Assembly: GCA_043228905.1 (NCBI GenBank)
Contig: JBHGNT010000015.1
Location: 1,736,001 to 1,800,000, forward strand
Direction of reading: 5' to 3'
Length of the DNA: 64,000 nucleotides
From: Azolla caroliniana
Lineage: Eukaryota; Polypodiophyta
Below are positions 58,690 through 64,000 of this stretch, piece after piece. Positions within the stretch are counted from its first letter, which is position 1, and the number at the start of each line of letters is the position of its first letter. Under the pieces are notes generated by a model. The model was given only the letters and a program-made list of their open reading frames with translations. It did no database searches and was not told the DNA's origin. The translations under genes and the position numbers were made by a program.

Positions 58690-59190
58690 TGCCTTGTCTT
58701 GTATATGCCCTATTGTATATGTCGGTCTATCCGTGTTCTGTATCGAGTGTATGTCTTGTATCTGTCCCTTGTGTATCCTGTCGACTGTATCTCCACCTGC
58801 CCATGGCCATGTATGCCTATCGGTGGCCTGTATCGAGTGTATGTCTTGTTGTATCTGTTGTTGTCCCTCTATATCCTGTCGAGTGCCTCTCCACCTACCA
58901 TCGCCTTTGTATGTTTATCGATTTGTATCCGAGCGTATGTCATGTATCTGTCCCTGTGTATCTTGTCGAGTGTATCTCCACCTACCCATGGCCTTGTATG
59001 CCTATCAGTGTTCTGTATCGAGTGTATGTATTGTATCTGTTCCTTGTGTATCCTGTTGATTGTATCTCCACCTGCCATGGCCTTGTATGTCTATCAGTCT
59101 ATATGAAGTATGTTTATCAATCTGTATTGAGTGTGTGTATTGGATCTACCATGTGTATCTTGTCGACTGTATCTCCACTTGCCCTGGTCC
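58690..59190 (+). repeat. Minisatellite with about 87-107 bp units, five copies
   Basis: TGTATCTCCACC marks successive units at 58786, 58884 (variant), 58971, 59061 and 59168. Each unit also carries CATGGCCNTGTATG, CTATCRGT and GAGTGTATGT blocks. Unit length varies. All three + strand frames stay open across much of it, giving Cys-rich apparent ORFs that I do not regard as genes. Confidence 0.8.
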
Positions 59191-59439
59191 ACATTAATCT
59201 TTGTCATGGCTTTGCTTTTGTCCCTCAAAGAGAAATCTTCGATGTAGGATGAACACCAAGAGATTGTCAATGCATGACGAATGGCAGGAGATTGTTGATG
59301 AATCAAGGCCGAAATGCTCAAATTGAAAAGAATGGAAGCAAATGCATGGGTAAGTGATATGTTTTAATTGGGCCTTACAACTAGAGTACAAAATTGGAAT
59401 TATAACTTTTGTAGCATTCGTGAGATTTTCAACAAGCTC

Positions 59440-59940
59440 CCAAGTTTAGTTATTAGGTGTATAACCTAACCAACCAACAAAGTAATATGGTTTGTTGTGC
59501 ATAACTTTGAAGTCCGAAAGGGTTTTCATTTTCACCTCATACTCTAGATCATCAACAATCTCAACAAAAGGTGGACGAAACAACCTAGAATGGAGCTTAG
59601 AGTATGATTCCCAAAGTAATGCATGGACTACATGGAGAAGTGTATGAAGGGGAGATAGGGACAAAACACAACATCATTGGTTTGGTAAGTGATAACGTAT
59701 GGACCAAGGCATTGTTAATCCAACCTGTTGCAAGGCAAGTGGTCTTTATGTTACTTCATAATAGCCATTCACGACCTCCAACTCGAAACTTAAACCTTCT
59801 TCAAGAGGATGATGATCTGTGAAATTCTTGTGTGGTTTAAGTAGTATATAAATGGTGGGAAGACACAAATTGAACCTCTTGGATTTGAAGTAAGCAATTT
59901 TCAACAACGAGATTTTTTGAGATTTCCAAACGTTCAATCG
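59440..59940 (-). pseudogene. Chromovirus remnant: integrase tail and chromodomain start
   Basis: On the - strand, 59664-59446 ends with DDLEYEVKMKTLSDFKVMHN then KPYYFVGWLGYTPNN. This matches the beginning of a chromovirus chromodomain (compare EYEVVVILDSKI and FYYLVDWVGY at 8.1 kb). The preceding frames up to 59937 are broken and could be the integrase C-terminal region. No LTR of the same family was found next to it, so it is an isolated fragment. Confidence 0.65.
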
Positions 59941-61350
59941 TTGTCCAATAGGGATTACATCTCATGTTGGGAAATAATGGATTATATCTCAATCATATTT
60001 GTAAGCACACACCCCCACTCCCTATTGTCATTTCTCTAAAGCCTCACCTAAAACTCCTTATATAAACCTATCCACCCCTAATGGTCATTTTAGCATTGAT
60101 GAGCCCCATAGGGGGCGAAACTAGTTTGCTCGTGGCCATTCCCATTTACCCCATCTCATTTTAAACCCTCTCTTAATGAAAATTAGTTTTGCTTTTAATC
60201 TCTCTCTCTCAAGCTTATGGGTATGTTTTAATCTTTTTTAGTGTTTTAATCTTATGTAGAGTTTATTATTAGTGTTTGATTCCTCATCTCCCTCTCCCCT
60301 CCCCTTATCTCTTCTAATCCTCGCTTACACCAAGTTATGTCTACGATTCGGGTGCGCTCAAATCGTTCTTAGTGGTTTCGTCTCCCTCTCTCCTCCATAG
60401 TCATTCCTTTCCCATCTTGGCCTATCTACAACCCACCGATGTTTTCACCGTTCCGCATTCCTTGTACCGGCCGGAAGGTCAACAAAAATACAAAATTATT
60501 GTAAACGAACTTTATGAAGATCATCTTATTGGTAATTGATGAACCGACAAAGCTATTGCTCAAATGTTTGATTTTTACATTTGATTTAACTATCAATGTC
60601 TCAACAATACCTTGAAAAGACTTTGAAATCAATCTAAAGGAGTCCAAGCAATTGTTCCAAAACTTAGAGATGAATTGCTACCCTCAATCATCGATGATGT
60701 CATCTAGAATATCAAGATCCCTAAACACTTTGCATATAAGTAGATCATGTGTCCCCTGACTATATGATGGTCTTTGAGCATGAAAAAAATGTATCATCTT
60801 AATGGAACGATGAACCAACAAATGATTTGGAATGTTGAATGAATCCATTTTCTGAATTCTCTTCTATATATTTTCAAAGAATCGTAATCTCTTATGATGC
60901 TAGGTTATAAATTGGTTCCCACCATGACTTTTTTCTTGGTTGAAGCTCTATTGGATACTAGCCTTTTCTTGGTTGAGCATACGAGCCTTTTTCCTTATCA
61001 AATACCTTTTTGAAATCTTTATACTTGGTTGGAAGTAAGTATTTGTCATTTTGTGGAGAAATTGTTGAGATTTGATAGCACATTGAACTTGAGTTTGTAA
61101 CAATTGGGAAATCATATGCGTTGTTTCTAGATTTGAGGATTGCTCGTTTTCTCCGATCAACCTTTGGATTGTGAAGCTCAAAGTAGGGTAGACCAAGGAC
61201 AACTAGATACTTAGGACTACGGATTATATTAAATCAAATCACATAAGCTAGATTACCAAGAACTACATGAACTCACTCAAACTCTTTGGTTTGTTAGAAA
61301 TAAAGGGCCATCATGTCTTTTACTAGTGCATGGCTGTGAACACGCCCTTA
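59941..61350. other. Unassigned stretch, possibly containing an LTR
   Basis: From about 59962 the sequence starts TTGGGAAATAATGGATTATA and has a TATA-like CCTTATATAAACC near 60055 and a CT-rich stretch (60190-60320), which is LTR-like. I could not find a partner copy or termini. The remainder to 61350 has no recognisable coding content. Confidence 0.3.
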
Positions 61351-61360
61351 GCACCCTTTA

Positions 61361-61362
61361 AC

Positions 61363-61402
<40 letters not shown>
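61361..61402. repeat. (TA)n microsatellite
   Basis: An uninterrupted TA dinucleotide tract of about 20 units. A shorter TA tract occurs at 51224-51245, within a SWA2 intron next to the donor of exon 15. Confidence 0.95.
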
Positions 61403-61406
<4 letters not shown>

Positions 61407-61544
61407 AAAGGGGTGGCACCCAAGGAAAGAAAGATTGCACATTTCTTTATCCCTGCCTTTGCCTTTCCAATCTTTTGTATGTCAATGCTACACTAATCTA
61501 TTCATAACTCCTATCTAACTAGTACCGAAACAAGCGATAGTCGG

Positions 61545-61825
61545 CATGATAGGTCATGTTTTTAGAGCAAGCAAAAATCAACACGACAAAACGACATTTC
61601 CAAAGTAGACAACAACCAATGCGAGAGATCACGTTTTCAGAGTAGATGACAAACAACATGATAATCATGGATTCAAAACAAGCAATAGTCGACATGACAT
61701 GTCACATTTTTAGAGCATGTGACAGGCAACACGATAGGTCACGTTTCAGAGCAGGTGACAATGAACGCAAAAGGTCATATTTTTAGAGTATCCAATAGTT
61801 AACGCGATAGTCACATTTTTTAGTT
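61545..61825 (+). repeat. Degenerate 37-bp tandem repeat
   Basis: Copies of a unit like AGGTCACGTTTTTAGAGCAGG then TGACAANCAACACGAT start near 61551, 61626, 61700, 61736, 61772 and 61809. The spacings are about 36-37 bp or twice that, where a copy is more eroded. It lies upstream of the copia fragment and may belong to that element's LTR or leader. Confidence 0.7.
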
Positions 61826-62039
61826 GTGCAATTCAGTACATGTCAACGTAGGTAGGAGATCAACAAGGGGATACAACATTCACCATGGGTAGGAGATCAA
61901 CAATAGGCTATAGTTCATCATGTTTTGCCCACACGTAGGCTTTTTGTGAGCAAGCCCCTTACACACTAATAGAAGTAAGCTCACAAGTTTTGGGCCTAGA
62001 TTTGCTTAATATTTTGGTCATTTTCCTTTTGCTATAAAT

Positions 62040-64000
62040 TATGGTTGGCAATAAGGATATCAACCATCTCATGCACATCGAGAAACTTGAGGGCGCACAC
62101 AAATTTGATGTGGAAAAAGCAATGTTATAATATTTGATTGTAGAAGAAGCAATCAAATTCAATCAAGGGCAAAGAAGTAAAGCCTATGTCATAAAGATGG
62201 CTAAGGGGGTGGGTGTTGATTGGGTAGGAAATTTGTGAGTTGCAAATACGAAGGAGGTGGGCAAATAGCAAAGGAATTATGAGACAGGGAGATGAGGTGT
62301 GCATGAGGAAATATTGGGGGAGGGCGGAAGGTGTGGGGAAAAGAAAGAAATATCAACCCGACTACGTTGAGGTTGGAGACGACACTATTCATTCGATACA
62401 GTAGGTCGGCAATGTGTTATCCAACAAAGAAGGCAACCAAACATATATCAAAAACATATTGCATGTTCCAACTATAATGAAGAACTTGGTCTCAATCGAC
62501 CAAATTGTGGAGCAATGCATGCAAGTTCACTTCAATCACGAAGGTTTCTTCATTGAGAAAGAGGGCCGACTCATTGCTCACGGACGAAGAGAGGGCAGAG
62601 TGTTCATTCTCGACTCATAGGAGGTGAAATCGACCATGTTTGCAAAGGGTCTTAAAGCTGACTTGAACATAAAATTGTGGCATAAAAGGATCGGCCACAT
62701 CAACTATCAAGAGCTCAAAGGAATGCAGTCAAAAGGAGTTGTCATATTGGACTATCGACCTTTACAAAGAAGGAAATTTCTGGAGTGTGTGAAGCTTGCC
62801 AATTTGGCAAGCAATATCGGTACCTGTTTCTGAAGGAGAGAAATGTAAGCAAAGGCCTCCTAGACATAATTCACTCAGAAGTGTGGGGTCCAGTTTAGAC
62901 AACAACATTCAGAGGATGTCGTTATAATATCACCTTCGTTGAAGACTTCTCTAGACAAACATGGATCTTCCCCATGCGACAAAAGAGTGAAGTGTTCTTA
63001 CACTTCCAAAAATTTAAAAGCAGAGTTGAAAAGGAAACCGACCGGCATGTACGATGTCTTCGGTCAAACAGAGGCAAAGAATACGTCTCTGGTGCTTTCA
63101 TAGCATACCTTCGATAAGAAGGAATTTGGTGGGAGTTTACTTGCCGACATACACCTCAACAAAATGGAGTAGTTGAAAGAAAAAATCGGCACATCCTCGA
63201 GGTGGCTAGGGCGATGATGAACAGGAAAAACTTGCCTAAATTGTATTAGGCTGAAGCGGCAAATACTATCGTATACCTAATGAACCAGTGCACAACATCC
63301 GGAGTGCATGACCTAACCTATGTCGTGACATAACCCCCCCACGAGAGGTATTATGAAAGAAAGTCGGATCTATCCCATTTACTGATATTAGGCATTATTG
63401 CATACATGCACATTCCTGATGAAAAGCGGTAGAAGCTTGATCCGAAATCAAAGACTTGCATCCTTGTGGGATACTCACTTGAACAAAAGAGGTACAAATG
63501 CTTTAACCCATCTACCCGAAAATTTCGTGTGAGTTTGGACATTGTATTCGACGAATCGACATCCTGGTACATAACTGACTCAACTCCATCCAAACTAGTT
63601 GCGGCCGATTTCAACATAGACTCAAAGGAAGACGATCGACTAAGGCTTATACTAGAGGAAAGTCCAAGCTCAACCAGTCTGAGTGGACCTCAAGAGCCTC
63701 TGAGCAATCACATCACGTCACGACCAAGTCCAAAATCGGACAAAGGGAAGGCCAAAAGGCTTGAATACGAGGATGACCAACCCGACGGAAACCAATCGGC
63801 TCACTCACTAGACAATGAGTATGGTGAATTTGATGTGCCCATCACGAGAACATCCGGAGTGAAGAAAGCATTTGCAGGAACAGATAAAAAACTCTGACGT
63901 TCCAATCGAGAGAAGAACCCAGTCAGTCGATTACCGACTATATGGCATATCATTATGCCTTTATGATGAAGGTGGTGACCATTCGGGAGCTAGAGAGTTT
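62040..64000 (+). mobile_element. Decayed Ty1/copia retrotransposon, 5' half, running off the window
   Basis: A gag-like start (MVGNKDINHLMHIEKLEG) at 62040 soon hits stops, and most of gag is missing. The protease-integrase linker is open at 62414-62620 (KNILHVPTIMKNLVSIDQI). The GAG-pre-integrase zinc region (LWHKRIGHINYQELKGMQ) begins near 62670 and breaks after a frameshift. The integrase core follows in pieces: HSEVWGP, VEDFSRQTWIF, SNRGKEY, HTPQQNGVVERKNRHILEVARAM. The first and second catalytic Asp positions read Glu and Asn. The post-integrase region is open at 63466-63897 (ILVGYSLEQKRYKCFNPSTRKF). At the very end MAYHYAFMMK is the usual lead-in to RT, so integrase precedes RT, as in copia. 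Confidence 0.88.

Noticed and set aside
58685-59252. Three overlapping Cys-rich + strand ORFs of 124-187 aa
   Set aside because: They are the three frames of one 87-107 bp minisatellite, with no conserved domain and no independent evidence of coding.

Overview
This is nuclear DNA from a seed plant, most likely an angiosperm. It is AT-rich, with GT-AG-spliced genes that have plant orthologues, embedded in nested and decayed retrotransposons of plant type: a Ty3 chromovirus, a Ty1/copia element, an L1-like LINE, tRNA-like SINE heads and inverted-repeat elements. The species cannot be told from the sequence. No prokaryotic, organellar or CRISPR-type system is visible.

Four protein-coding genes can be assembled exon by exon. 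(1) An ABCG half-transporter closest to ABCG26 lies on the + strand (10 coding exons, 749 aa) and probably has a further 5' UTR exon. (2) An Alfin-like PHD-finger protein lies on the + strand (5 exons, 277 aa); its leader and first introns are studded with telo-box motifs. (3) A 283-aa multi-pass membrane protein lies on the - strand (2 exons) and I cannot name it. (4) A full-length Noc1/CEBPZ (CBF/Mak21) ribosome-assembly factor, orthologue of Arabidopsis SWA2, lies on the - strand (17 exons, 1068 aa) and has one GC-AG intron. These are housekeeping or developmental genes and do not form a functional cluster.

Layout: 1-0.8 kb LINE fragment (-). 0.8-8.8 kb dead Ty3 chromovirus with both LTRs and a 2.2-kb inverted-repeat element nested between its protease and RT regions. 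8.8-12.2 kb no gene. 12.2-18.2 kb ABCG gene with an upstream minisatellite. 18.2-25.7 kb no intact gene, but a decayed transposase-like ORF at 20.7-23.2 kb. 25.7-31.4 kb LINE (-) carrying an LTR-like insertion and a small TIR element. 31.4-37 kb SINE-like heads, one possible solo LTR, otherwise nothing recognisable. 37-41.1 kb Alfin-like gene. 41.1-45 kb intergenic. 45-46.3 kb membrane protein. 46.3-49.3 kb intergenic. 49.3-58.3 kb SWA2. 58.3-59.2 kb two minisatellites. 59.4-59.9 kb chromovirus remnant. 61.5-61.8 kb 37-bp tandem repeat. 62.0-64.0 kb 5' part of a decayed copia element that runs off the window.

The observations most worth following are: LTR promoters built from tandem heat-shock-element palindromes just upstream of a TATA box; antisense tRNA-like A/B-box signatures at the 5' edge of the same LTRs; an array of CCACGTCA boxes and overlapping polybasic uORFs ahead of the ABCG gene; the telo-box-rich leader of the Alfin-like gene; and a perfect 35-bp inverted repeat around an LTR-like copy inside the LINE. 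All gene models were built by eye from splice sites and remembered family conservation, with no database search.
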